Shown piece after piece: positions 1-8,036 of a stretch of 44,630 nt of DNA. A program made the position numbers and the translations under genes. Numbering within the stretch: the first letter of the stretch is position 1; each line of letters begins with the position of its first letter. Location: NCBI GenBank assembly GCA_003389215.1, contig QQVP01000075.1, positions 1 through 44,630 of the forward strand, in the 5' to 3' direction. Source of the stretch: Planctomycetota bacterium. GTDB taxonomy: Bacteria; Planctomycetota; Planctomycetia; Pirellulales; UBA7805. Below the pieces are notes generated by a model. It had not been told where the DNA came from, did not search any database, and saw only the letters and a program-made list of their open reading frames with translations.

Positions 1-259
1 TGTGCTGGAAAAGCGGTGCTGGGCAAGTCGCGCAATAGAAACAGAAGCGGTCGACTCGTCATTCCACGGTAGTCGATTTTCGCGGTGGGGAGAAGCGGGC
101 CGGGCGTGGTGCGCCGTCGCCGTCTTCCTTGGACTTCTTTGTGCACCGTTTGCTCGTCCGCTACAATCGAGCCCACATCAAGTCAAGTTGCGACGTGCGG
201 GGTACGGGCAGGGAGCTCGTGCCGCGCTCGCGCCCGGGAAGAGGCCACCGGGGAGCGAC

Positions 260-1912
260 GTGACCAGCGGCGAGAGTGCGCAACACGATCGGGCTGAGGC
301 CAGTCCGGCGCCCACGGCGTCCGACGGGGCCGACGCCGAGACACGCGTTCCCGACGACGTGATTCCGGCGGGCCAGCTGCCCGCGCTTCAATACCGCGAC
401 CTGCCCGAGCCGGTTTCGCTGCGCCGCATGATCGGGCCGAGCATCATTCTGGCCGGACTCGCCCTGGGCAGCGGCGAGTTCATCATCTGGCCCAAGATCA
501 CGTTTCACGTGGGCTTTGTCTTCTTCTGGGCCTGCCTCGTCGGGGTGACGATGCAGTACTTCATCAACATGGAGATCACCCGCTGGACGCTGGCCACCGG
601 CGAAAGCGCGATCACGGGCTTTTGCCGCATGTCCCGGCATTGGGGTTGGATTCTACTGGCCTGCAATCTGCTGCCTTGGTTCATTCCGGCCTGGTCGACG
701 GCGGGAGCGGAACTGCTGAGTTGGCTGCTTTGGCCGGAGGCGGCTGCCGAAGCGAATGTCGCCGCCGCGGTCACCGCGACGGCCACGACCAACGCGGCGA
801 CGGGTGCCGCGGTCGAAGCGGTGTCGCCGGTCGCGGCGCCCTATGTCGGGCCGCTGGCGATTGCCAGTCTGTTGCTCTGTGGCTTGATCCTCACGGCCGG
901 CCCGGTCGTCTACGAGACGGTCGAGAAGGCGCAACTGCTGCTGGTCGGGTTGATCATGATTCTGGTCGTGGTGTTGGCGGCCACCTTTGTCCGCGGCGAC
1001 GCGGTGGCGGCGCTGGTGGGTGGCCTGTGGACCAACGCGGGGGTGCCGGAAGTGGGCAGCGGACCCAACGATCCGATCGACGCGATGATGTTGCTCGGCG
1101 CGCTGGCCTTCGCCGGCGTCGGCGGCACGCTCAACCTCGGGCAGAGCAACTACATCAAAGACAAAGGCTACGGCATGGGTCACTACATCGGCCGCATCAC
1201 GAGTCCGCTTACCGGCCAGGCGGAGGCGCAGACGGAAATCGGTTACCACTTTCCCGACACGCCCGAGAATCGTGCCCGTTGGTCTCGCTGGTGGCGGCGG
1301 GCGTCGGTAGAGCACTTCCTGAGCTTCTTTGTCACTTGCGTGATCTGTCTGGCCCTGTTGTCGCTGTTGACCTACAGCGTGTTCTATCAGAACGGACAGC
1401 ATGTCGACGCGGCGTTTGCCGAGAACAAGGTGGCGGACCTGAAGTTTATCTATCATCAGGCGACGCTCTTGGGCGGTTCGTTTACCTCGCTCTTCTTGTG
1501 GATGGGCGTGGCGATTCTGTTTACGACTGAGTTGTGTGTGCTCGACGCCACGAGTCGCATCACGGCCGACCTGATCAAGGTCAACTGGCTGCGCGACAAC
1601 CCGACCTGGACCGAGAGTCGCCTTTATGGCGCGGCGTTGTGGTCGATGATCCTGGGCGGGTCCGCGCTGTTGCTGTGGCAGGGGACCGGCGTAAGCGGCT
1701 TTCGACTGGTCAAGGCCGCGGCGGCGCTCAACGGCGTCGTGATGTTTCTGTACTGCGCGGCACTGCTGGTGATGAATCGAAGTCGTCTGCCGCAGGCGAT
1801 TCGCATCCCCTGGCCACGCCAACTGATCATGGCGGCCACGACAATCTTCTTTGGCTTCTTCGCCGTCTGGGCCGTCGTCGAACGGGTCGGGAAGTTCTTG
1901 GCGGCCGACTGA
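260..1912 (+). CDS. Nramp-related membrane transporter
   Basis: Inner-membrane protein of about 550 residues with roughly eleven hydrophobic helices, resembling the Nramp (Mn2+/Fe2+) transporter fold. The first helix contains GLALGSGEF where classical Nramp proteins carry DPGN, and the region corresponding to the MPH helix reads GTLNLGQSNYIKDKG, so the usual metal ligands are absent and the substrate is uncertain. An Ala/Thr-rich loop lies between helices 3 and 4. The frame is open to the window edge, but the leading part is Arg-rich and unlike the family; I chose GTG at 260 because GGGGAG precedes it and it leaves a short hydrophilic N-terminus. ATG at 428 would be too late, just before the first helix. 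No partner gene is adjacent. Confidence 0.8.
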   Translation: MTSGESAQHDRAEASPAPTASDGADAETRVPDDVIPAGQLPALQYRDLPEPVSLRRMIGPSIILAGLALGSGEFIIWPKITFHVGFVFFWACLVGVTMQYFINMEITRWTLATGESAITGFCRMSRHWGWILLACNLLPWFIPAWSTAGAELLSWLLWPEAAAEANVAAAVTATATTNAATGAAVEAVSPVAAPYVGPLAIASLLLCGLILTAGPVVYETVEKAQLLLVGLIMILVVVLAATFVRGDAVAALVGGLWTNAGVPEVGSGPNDPIDAMMLLGALAFAGVGGTLNLGQSNYIKDKGYGMGHYIGRITSPLTGQAEAQTEIGYHFPDTPENRARWSRWWRRASVEHFLSFFVTCVICLALLSLLTYSVFYQNGQHVDAAFAENKVADLKFIYHQATLLGGSFTSLFLWMGVAILFTTELCVLDATSRITADLIKVNWLRDNPTWTESRLYGAALWSMILGGSALLLWQGTGVSGFRLVKAAAALNGVVMFLYCAALLVMNRSRLPQAIRIPWPRQLIMAATTIFFGFFAVWAVVERVGKFLAAD

Positions 1913-2255
1913 AGTTCGCCGCCGCCGAAGTTACCCACACTTCGCCCGACCGCCCGCCGGCTGCTGCGGTTTGCCCAAACGCTATCGACCCGTCAGGCGT
2001 CAAACTCGAGTGGGCCCGACGCGCACATCGTCGCGTCGCTCCTGGGGATGGTGTGTCGGGGACGTGCCGCGATCCGTTTACGGCCAGTGTCATCGACGGA
2101 TAGAATGAGGGGTGCCGCCAGCACGGTTTTCACGGTGTTTTGCCATTTGTGGGCTTCGCCGTGTGGCGGTAGAATGAGGGGTTTGGTGAACCCGTCATCG
2201 CTTCACCGTCATCGCTTCGACGAAGCCGGCGCGGCTCTTCTGGGAGGCTACGCGA
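1913..2255. other. Intergenic region upstream of hpf with short repeats
   Basis: No convincing gene. It holds two copies of TAGAATGAGGGGT (2101-2113 and 2170-2182), each containing a -10-like TAGAAT, and a 14-bp tandem duplication CCGTCATCGCTTC(A/G) at 2192-2219. The GGGAGG ribosome binding site of hpf is at 2242-2247. Confidence 0.6.
2101..2182 (+). promoter_or_regulatory. Duplicated 13-bp promoter-like motif upstream of hpf
   Basis: TAGAATGAGGGGT occurs at 2101-2113 and again at 2170-2182, 69 bp apart. The first copy has TTTACG 18 nt upstream of TAGAAT, giving a weak sigma70-like arrangement. The second has no well-spaced -35. A role as tandem promoters or a regulator site for the hpf-pts cluster is inference. 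Confidence 0.3.
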
Positions 2256-2636
2256 GTGCAGATCAACGTTTCCACGCGACACGGTCATCTCAGCAGCGAG
2301 AGCCGGGCGCGTATCGTCCGTAAGGTTGAAAAGCTGGAACGCTATTTCGAAAGGCTGACCTCGATTGAGGTCACCGTCGATCTGGAACACGAAGAGTCGC
2401 CCACGGTCGACCTGCGTGTCTCTGCCGAGCACAAGCACGACTTCGTGGCGACGGGCCGCGCGTCGACGCTCGCCGCCTCGCTCGATGTGGCCATCGGCAA
2501 GCTCGAGCAACAGCTGCGCAAATACAAGGAGAAGGTGCAGAATCGTCACCGCACGTCCGGCCGGGGCGCCGGCGAGGTGCCCTCGCTGGCCGAGAGGGAG
2601 GCGCCCGACGTCGATGCGGAGGACGAGGAGATCTAA
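2256..2636 (+). CDS. hpf: Ribosome hibernation promoting factor
   Basis: A 126-residue HPF/YfiA-family protein that would bind the 30S subunit and inactivate ribosomes in stationary phase. The N-terminal MQINVSTRHGHLS, the VEKLERYFERL helix and a VDLRVSAEHKHDF strand followed by a basic helix are typical. It is a short form: the C-terminal dimerisation domain of long HPF is missing and replaced by an acidic tail ending DEEI. The start is GTG, 8 nt after GGGAGG. The last 15 nt including TAA are tandemly duplicated just downstream, with the second stop changed to CAA. It precedes ptsN, as hpf does in rpoN-region clusters of other bacteria, though rpoN and rapZ are not here. Confidence 0.92.
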   Translation: MQINVSTRHGHLSSESRARIVRKVEKLERYFERLTSIEVTVDLEHEESPTVDLRVSAEHKHDFVATGRASTLAASLDVAIGKLEQQLRKYKEKVQNRHRTSGRGAGEVPSLAEREAPDVDAEDEEI

Positions 2637-2651
2637 GACGAGGAGATCCAA
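2622..2651 (+). repeat. 15-bp tandem duplication across the hpf stop codon
   Basis: GACGAGGAGATCTAA at 2622-2636 is followed immediately by GACGAGGAGATCCAA at 2637-2651. Only the first unit keeps the stop codon. Confidence 0.85.
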
Positions 2652-2780
2652 GCGGTGGCACCGAGAAGCCAACGCGTCGCCAGCGGGCGTCCGACTTGTC
2701 CCGCGCGGCGACCCCGCCACGAAACAGGCGACCCCCCACGAAACAACTGATGAGCTAAGAGATGAGAAAGGACAGGCGTG

Positions 2781-3257
2781 ATGAAGTTTGCGGACTTTAT
2801 TAACAGCGACTCGATCCGCGCGGAACTCGCTGCGGACGATAAAGACAGCGTGATTCGTGAAATGGCCGGGGCCCTGGCGGCGGCCGGTGCCGTCGCCGAG
2901 GAAGAGCTCGACAGCATCGTCAAGGCCATCCTGCGTCGCGAAGAGCTGGGAAGTACCGGAATCGGACGCGGCGTGGCGGTTCCCCATACCAAGCATCCCA
3001 GCGTCGACAAGCTCGTCGGCACCGTGGCCGTCAGCGTCGAGGGGCTCGACTTCGAGAGTCTCGACGGAGAGAAAGTTCAACTCTTCTTTCTGCTTATCTC
3101 TCCGCCCGATCGCCCCGGCGACCATCTGCGGGCGTTGGAGAACATCTCGCGACAGTTGCGTGACGACACGTTCTGTCGCTTTCTTAAGCAGTCAAAGTCC
3201 ACGGAAGACATCTGGCAATTGCTCGTCGAGGCGGACAATAACCAGTTCGTCTCGTAG
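2781..3257 (+). CDS. ptsN: PTS IIA-like nitrogen regulatory protein
   Basis: EIIA(Ntr)-family protein of 158 residues, the acceptor in a regulatory phosphotransferase relay rather than a sugar importer. The phosphorylated histidine is in GVAVPHTK at residue 69, and the downstream FFLLISPPDRPGDHL stretch is typical of the fold. GTG at 2778 lies directly before ATG 2781; I prefer ATG, with AAAGGA upstream. It sits between hpf and ptsH in the same orientation. No EIIB or EIIC gene is nearby, which suggests that it controls other proteins according to its phosphorylation state; the targets cannot be told from here. Confidence 0.92.
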   Translation: MKFADFINSDSIRAELAADDKDSVIREMAGALAAAGAVAEEELDSIVKAILRREELGSTGIGRGVAVPHTKHPSVDKLVGTVAVSVEGLDFESLDGEKVQLFFLLISPPDRPGDHLRALENISRQLRDDTFCRFLKQSKSTEDIWQLLVEADNNQFVS

Positions 3258-3320
3258 CGGTGGGCCTCCGCGCTACGGGACGCGAGTGATCGAGGAGGCC
3301 GTCAGCGGCCCCGTGGGGGT

Positions 3321-3388
3321 GGGAAACAAGAGCAGCCGGGAAACAAGAGCAGCCGGGAAACACGAGTCGCCAGGAAACGACAGCGGAA
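3321..3388 (+). repeat. 17-bp tandem repeat, about four units, upstream of ptsH
   Basis: Units GGGAAACAAGAGCAGCC at 3321-3337 and 3338-3354 are identical. The third at 3355-3371 has three changes, and a fourth at 3372-3388 is degenerate. The period is not a multiple of three and the stretch is between genes, so it is non-coding. Its function is unknown. Confidence 0.85.
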
Positions 3389-3429
3389 CGGGGAAATCGC
3401 CGCTTGACGAAGGGGTCTGGCGGAGCAAC

Positions 3430-3720
3430 ATGAGTCAGCGAGCCATTCGAATTGTCGTTGTGCGGAACGAGCAGGGGTTGCACATGCGCCCTGCCGATAT
3501 GTTCGTGCAGCGAGCCGCGCAATTCGAATCGGAGATTACGGTCAGCAAGGAAGGGCACCGCATTAACGCCAAGAGCATTATGGACGTGCTCACGCTGGCG
3601 GCGGTGAAGGGCACGGAGCTCGAAATCGAGGCGGTCGGCAGCGATGCCGAATCGGCACTTGAGGAGTTGGCGAAGCTGGTCGAAGGCCAGTTCGCTACGG
3701 ACAAGACAGTGGAAAATTAA
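3430..3720 (+). CDS. ptsH: HPr phosphocarrier protein
   Basis: HPr-family protein of 96 residues, carrying phosphate from enzyme I to EIIA. The active-site histidine is H18 in GLHMRPAD, where methionine replaces the usual alanine after the histidine. The regulatory serine position is kept (S49 in NAKSIMDVL), which is the site used by HPr kinase in other bacteria; no hprK is seen here. The reading frame is open far upstream, but ATG 3430 gives exactly the family N-terminus. It is 172 nt downstream of ptsN, across a tandem-repeat spacer, and 228 nt upstream of ptsI. Confidence 0.94.
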   Translation: MSQRAIRIVVVRNEQGLHMRPADMFVQRAAQFESEITVSKEGHRINAKSIMDVLTLAAVKGTELEIEAVGSDAESALEELAKLVEGQFATDKTVEN

Positions 3721-3725
3721 CACGG

Positions 3726-3789
3726 GGCAAGCTTCGCTGGAATCTCGGCGCCGCGAAGCGCCTGGCAGATTCAAGCGACGAAGCTTGCC
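3726..3789 (+). repeat. Inverted repeat between ptsH and ptsI
   Basis: GGCAAGCTTCG at 3726-3736 pairs perfectly with CGAAGCTTGCC at 3779-3789. The intervening 42 nt include a smaller GGCGC/GCGCC stem. It starts 6 nt after the ptsH stop. There is no T-run, so it may stabilise the upstream transcript or attenuate transcription; this is inference. Confidence 0.6.
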
Positions 3790-3948
3790 AACAGCGCTCG
3801 GCTCCGCTCATCGAGCCGCGTCGCTTCGCCCCCGGGCGAGGCGCACCTCGATGGGAGCGACGAAGCCGCCACGCGGCGTGTCTGGCGAATGGCTTGCCAG
3901 CCCGCCCGTCGCGATGTTTCGCGCTGTGCGGCGCCGTGAAGGCGTGGA

Positions 3949-5691
3949 ATGCAGAAACTCGAAGGCATCGCAGTCTCGCCCGGCGTGGCGATCGCCGAGG
4001 CGCTCGTCCTCGATCAAGAGGGCTTTCGTATCCCGCAACGCTTCATCGCGCGGGACGAGGTCGAGAGCGAACTGACCCGGCTCGATGCGGCCGTCGACGC
4101 CGCCGGGGATGAGATCGCCCGCAATCGCGACGCCATCACGATCGAGCTGGGCGAGCACTACGGCGGTATCTTTCAGGCCCATCTGCGGATGCTTCGCGAC
4201 CCGCGACTGCGCGGCGAGGTGGAGCAGCTGGTGCGCGAGCGCCGCTACGCGCCCGAGTATGCCGTGAGCCGTACGCTGCGTCGCTATGCCAAGGTGTTTC
4301 GCTCGCTCGACGCGACGTTTGTCGCCCAACGGGTGAGTGACATTTTCGACATCGAGAAGCGGCTGCTCCGCCACTTGCTCGGACAGCGGCGCGAGGAAAT
4401 CTCGAAGTTGACGTCGCCCGTGATCATTCTCGGGCACGACCTGACGCCCAGCGAGACGGCGAATCTCGACCGCGACTTCGTACTGGGTTTTGGCACCGAA
4501 ATCGGCGGACCGGGCAGCCACACGGCGATCGTGGCCGAGGGTTTGCAGATTCCCGCGGTGGTCGGAATCGGTCCGTTCCTCACCGACGTCTCCGGCGGCG
4601 ACGTGGTGATCATCGACGGCGATTTGGGCTGGATCATCATCGAGCCCGACGAAGAAACGCTGGCCCGCTACCGCCACGAGGCGGAAGAGCATCGCTCGCT
4701 GGCCGAACGTCTGGCCCCGCTGGCCGACGTGGCGGGCGAGACCGTCGACGGAACCCGTGTGCAGCTGTTCGGCAATATCGAGTTCCCGGTCGAGATCGAC
4801 CGCTGCACCGCGGTCGGGGCCGACGGAGTGGGGCTCTATCGCACGGAATTCCTCTACCTGGGGGCGGAGACCGAGCCGACCGAAGACGTCCATTACGACG
4901 CGTATGCCCGCGTGGTGCGGACGATGGGCGATCGACCCGTCTGCATTCGCACGCTCGATCTGGGCGCCGACAAGATGGAGCATCTGCCGCGGCCCGACGA
5001 CGAGCGAAACCCGGTACTCGGCTTGCGGAGCATTCGGCTGAGTTTGCGGAATCTGTCGCTGTTTCGTGTGCAGTTGCGGGCCGTGTTGCGGGCCAGCGTG
5101 CTCGGCAACGTGAAGCTGATGTTCCCGCTCATTTCGACGTTGATGGAGCTTCGCCAGGCCAAGATGTTGTTGGCCGAGGTGATGGAGGATCTCGAAGAGA
5201 GCGGCATCGAATTCAATCGCGACATTCCGGTGGGCATCATGGTCGAGGTGCCCTCGGTCGTGATGTTGATGGATCGCTTTATCGAGGAGGTCGACTTCCT
5301 CAGCATCGGCACGAACGACCTGGTGCAGTACACCCTGGCGGTCGATCGCGGCAACAAGGATGTGGCGAATCTGTACACGGCGGCCGATCCGGCCGTATTG
5401 CGGCAGATCGACACGGTGATCAAGGCGTCGGCCATCGGTTCGGTGCCGGTGTCTCTGTGTGGGCAGATGGGGGCCAACCCGCTCTATACGATGTTGCTGC
5501 TGGGACTGGGATTGCGACAGTTCAGCGTTCCGCCGGGCATGCTTCTGGAGCTGAAGAAGGCGGTGCGCAGCGTGTCGATCGAACAGTGCGAAGCCGTTGC
5601 CCGACATGCGATGACGTTGGAGAACTCACGGCAAATCAAGATCTACTTGAAGGAGGAGCTGCGCCGCCTGGTGCCGGAACTGGTGCCTTAG
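3949..5691 (+). CDS. ptsI: PTS enzyme I (PEP-protein phosphotransferase)
   Basis: Enzyme I of 580 residues, taking phosphate from phosphoenolpyruvate to HPr in the cytoplasm. Order: N-terminal HPr-binding helical region, swivelling domain with the phospho-histidine H191 in GGPGSHTAIVAEG, then the PEP-utilising barrel with LYRTEFLYLG, RTLDLGADK and GIMVEVPS, and the active-site cysteine in VSLCGQMGANP. The length is close to the usual 570-575. There is no N-terminal GAF domain, so it is not the PtsP type despite the ptsN neighbour. ATG 3949 gives the typical start EGIAVSPGVAIA. With ptsN and ptsH it completes a three-protein relay. Confidence 0.95.
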   Translation: MQKLEGIAVSPGVAIAEALVLDQEGFRIPQRFIARDEVESELTRLDAAVDAAGDEIARNRDAITIELGEHYGGIFQAHLRMLRDPRLRGEVEQLVRERRYAPEYAVSRTLRRYAKVFRSLDATFVAQRVSDIFDIEKRLLRHLLGQRREEISKLTSPVIILGHDLTPSETANLDRDFVLGFGTEIGGPGSHTAIVAEGLQIPAVVGIGPFLTDVSGGDVVIIDGDLGWIIIEPDEETLARYRHEAEEHRSLAERLAPLADVAGETVDGTRVQLFGNIEFPVEIDRCTAVGADGVGLYRTEFLYLGAETEPTEDVHYDAYARVVRTMGDRPVCIRTLDLGADKMEHLPRPDDERNPVLGLRSIRLSLRNLSLFRVQLRAVLRASVLGNVKLMFPLISTLMELRQAKMLLAEVMEDLEESGIEFNRDIPVGIMVEVPSVVMLMDRFIEEVDFLSIGTNDLVQYTLAVDRGNKDVANLYTAADPAVLRQIDTVIKASAIGSVPVSLCGQMGANPLYTMLLLGLGLRQFSVPPGMLLELKKAVRSVSIEQCEAVARHAMTLENSRQIKIYLKEELRRLVPELVP

Positions 5692-5697
5692 CGAGTC

Positions 5698-6354
5698 GTG
5701 GCAAGTGCGATGATTCGACAGCGGATGCGAATTCGCTTCGGCAAGCAGGACGATCTTCGCTGGATCGGCCATCGCGACTTGCTGCGCGTGTTGGAGCGAC
5801 TGCTGCGACGCGCTCGATTGAAGCTCAGCATGACCGAGGGATTTCATCCCAAGCCGCGCCTCAGTTTTCCGCTGGCGTTGGCGGTCGGCATTTCCGCCGA
5901 CGAAGAGGTCATGGAACTGGAACTTGCGGAAGCAATGGAGCCCGACCAATTGTTGGAGGTGCTCAACGAACATACGGTGCCGGGGCTGACCTTCCACAGC
6001 GTGGAGAAGGCGGTCATCGGCGAGAAGAAAGCTCAGGTGGAGAGCGTCGTTTTCGAGATTCCCGTGCCAGTTGCCGATCAGCCGCGCGTGCGTGCGGCGA
6101 TCGCCGATTTTCTGGCCGCCGAGTCGCATCTGGTCGAGCGCGAGAAGCGCGTCGAGCCGGTCGACATCCGCCGCGACGTGATGCGGCTGGAGTTGGGGGA
6201 CGAAGGTCTCGAAATGCAGCTCCGTACCGCGCGCGACGCGTCGGTGCGGCCTCGTGAAGTTCTGGCAGTCCTCGGACTCGCGGAACTGGAATACGACGGG
6301 TACCTGCTCCGGCGTTCCACCGTCAACCTCACGAACGAAAAGGTGACCCCATGA
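5698..6354 (+). CDS. DUF2344 / TIGR03936-family protein
   Basis: A 218-residue protein of the family usually found as the C-terminal part of, or beside, a large radical SAM protein and next to RNase G. RMRIRFGKQDDLRWIGHRD, the GFHPKPRLSFPLALAVG motif and a C-terminal RRSTVNL are characteristic. Here it stands alone: no radical SAM gene lies in the window. GTG at 5698 is used; ATG at 5710 is an equally good alternative. Its stop overlaps the rng start as ATGA (6351-6354), so the two are probably translationally coupled. The family association suggests a role in RNA or ribosome metabolism, but the reaction is not established from this sequence. Confidence 0.85.
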   Translation: MASAMIRQRMRIRFGKQDDLRWIGHRDLLRVLERLLRRARLKLSMTEGFHPKPRLSFPLALAVGISADEEVMELELAEAMEPDQLLEVLNEHTVPGLTFHSVEKAVIGEKKAQVESVVFEIPVPVADQPRVRAAIADFLAAESHLVEREKRVEPVDIRRDVMRLELGDEGLEMQLRTARDASVRPREVLAVLGLAELEYDGYLLRRSTVNLTNEKVTP

Positions 6355-8036
6355 AGCAGGAGATGCTCATCAACGTGCGGCAGCCCGAAGAGTGCCGCAT
6401 CGCCATCGTCGAAGATGGCGTGCTCGAAGAACTCTACGTCGAGCGCACGGATCAGGACAACTACGTCGGCAACGTCTACAAGGGAGTTGTCGTCAATTTG
6501 GAGCCGAGCATCCAGGCGGCCTTTGTCGACTTTGGCGTCGGCCGCAACGGATTCTTGCACATCAGCGACGTCGAGCCGCAGTACTATCGCCAGGGCGGCT
6601 ACGATCCGAAGAAGGCCATCGAGCCGGGCGGTTCGCAGCGCGGCCGATCATCCGGCGGTCGTCGCGACGAGGCAGAGGACTCCGATCGGGAAGACGGTAA
6701 TGACGAGGGGGGCAACGGTGGAGGGCGACGTGGCAATGACCGCGGTCGCCGCCGCGGACAGCGCCCGCCACGGCCGGGTGCGCGCCCCCGCATCAAGCCG
6801 CCGATCCAGGATATCCTGCGTCGCGGCGACGAAGTCCTGGTCCAGGTCATCAAGGAAGGAATGGGCACCAAGGGCCCGACGCTGTCGACCTACATCAGCA
6901 TTCCCGGTCGTTATCTCGTGCTCATGCCGGCCTTGGGCCGGGTGGGCGTTTCGCGAAAGATCGAAGACGAGGACGATCGACGCCGTCTGCGCGACGTGCT
7001 GCTCGAGCTGAATCCGCCCAAGGGTCTCGGCTTCATCATTCGCACCGCGGGAGCCGGCCGCACGAAGCGCGAGCTGTCCCGCGACATGGCCTACCTGTTG
7101 CGGCTTTGGAAGGTCATCGTGCGGCGGATCAAGAAAGGGAGCGGTCCGGAGACGATCTACGAAGAAAGCGACATGATCATCCGTACGATCCGCGACATCT
7201 TTTCCAGCGAAGTTGATTCGATCTATATCGACGAGCCGACCGCCTACGAACGGGCCAAAGATTTCCTGCAGATGGTCATGCCCCGGCACGTCGGTCGCCT
7301 GCAGCACTACGACGGTCGCGAACCGCTCTTCCACCGCTACCACTTGGAGGAAGAGATCGCCAAGATTCATCTTCGCGAAGTGCCGCTCAAGCAGGGCGGT
7401 TCGATCGTGATCGACTCGACCGAGGCGCTGGTGGCGATCGACGTCAACAGCGGCAACTTTCGCGCGGACGATTCGGCCGAAGAGACCGCCTTTCAGATCA
7501 ATCAGCTGGCCGCCCGGGAGATCGCCCGTCAGCTGCGGCTCCGCGATCTGGGCGGCGTGGTCGTGAACGACTTCATCGACATGCGGAAGGAGAAGCATCG
7601 TCGGGGCGTCGAGCGGGCTCTGCGCGACGCCGTGAAGCGAGATCGGGCCCGGACGAAGATTCTCCGCACCAGTCCGTTCGGCCTCGTGGAGATGACCCGG
7701 CAGCGGATTCGCCCCAGCCTGAAGCGGAGCGTCTACGCCGATTGTCCCTGCTGCAGCGGGACGGGCGTCGTGAAGACCCCGGCCAGCGTGGCCATCGAGG
7801 TGATCCGGAACCTGATGCGGGTGAGCCAGATCGAGAAGGTGGCCCGCATCACCGTCACGGTCAACGAAGAGGTGGCAACCTACCTGAACAATCGCAAGCG
7901 ACGGGACCTCTCGCAGCTGGAAGACGAGGCGAACGTGGCGATTTCTGTGGTCAGCGAAGAGGGAATGGGACCGGAAGAGTCGGTCTTCGAGTGCCTTGAC
8001 AACGCGGGCCGCGAGATCAAGACGCCCACGCTTTAG
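6351..8036 (+). CDS. rng: Ribonuclease E/G
   Basis: Endoribonuclease of the RNase E/G family, 561 residues, acting in rRNA maturation and mRNA decay. The S1 domain (about residues 35-85 and 150-200) is split by an insertion of some 60 residues, rich in Gly, Arg, Asp and Glu (about 90-150), not present in classical RNase G. The catalytic region has VAIDVNSGNF and VVNDFIDMR with the Mg-binding aspartates, and the zinc-link CPCCSGTG follows. It ends soon after the link, so the long RNase E degradosome scaffold is absent. The stop codon TAG is also the first triplet of a palindromic element (8034-8196). Confidence 0.93.
   Translation: MKQEMLINVRQPEECRIAIVEDGVLEELYVERTDQDNYVGNVYKGVVVNLEPSIQAAFVDFGVGRNGFLHISDVEPQYYRQGGYDPKKAIEPGGSQRGRSSGGRRDEAEDSDREDGNDEGGNGGGRRGNDRGRRRGQRPPRPGARPRIKPPIQDILRRGDEVLVQVIKEGMGTKGPTLSTYISIPGRYLVLMPALGRVGVSRKIEDEDDRRRLRDVLLELNPPKGLGFIIRTAGAGRTKRELSRDMAYLLRLWKVIVRRIKKGSGPETIYEESDMIIRTIRDIFSSEVDSIYIDEPTAYERAKDFLQMVMPRHVGRLQHYDGREPLFHRYHLEEEIAKIHLREVPLKQGGSIVIDSTEALVAIDVNSGNFRADDSAEETAFQINQLAAREIARQLRLRDLGGVVVNDFIDMRKEKHRRGVERALRDAVKRDRARTKILRTSPFGLVEMTRQRIRPSLKRSVYADCPCCSGTGVVKTPASVAIEVIRNLMRVSQIEKVARITVTVNEEVATYLNNRKRRDLSQLEDEANVAISVVSEEGMGPEESVFECLDNAGREIKTPTL

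Noticed and set aside
2192..2219. 14-bp tandem duplication before hpf as an operator
   Set aside because: It is a simple duplication without dyad symmetry; no regulatory reading is supported.
3808..5607. 599-codon open frame antisense to ptsI
   Set aside because: It mirrors a fully supported gene; the translation is His/Arg/Gln-rich with no domain, which is usual for the antisense of GC-rich coding DNA.
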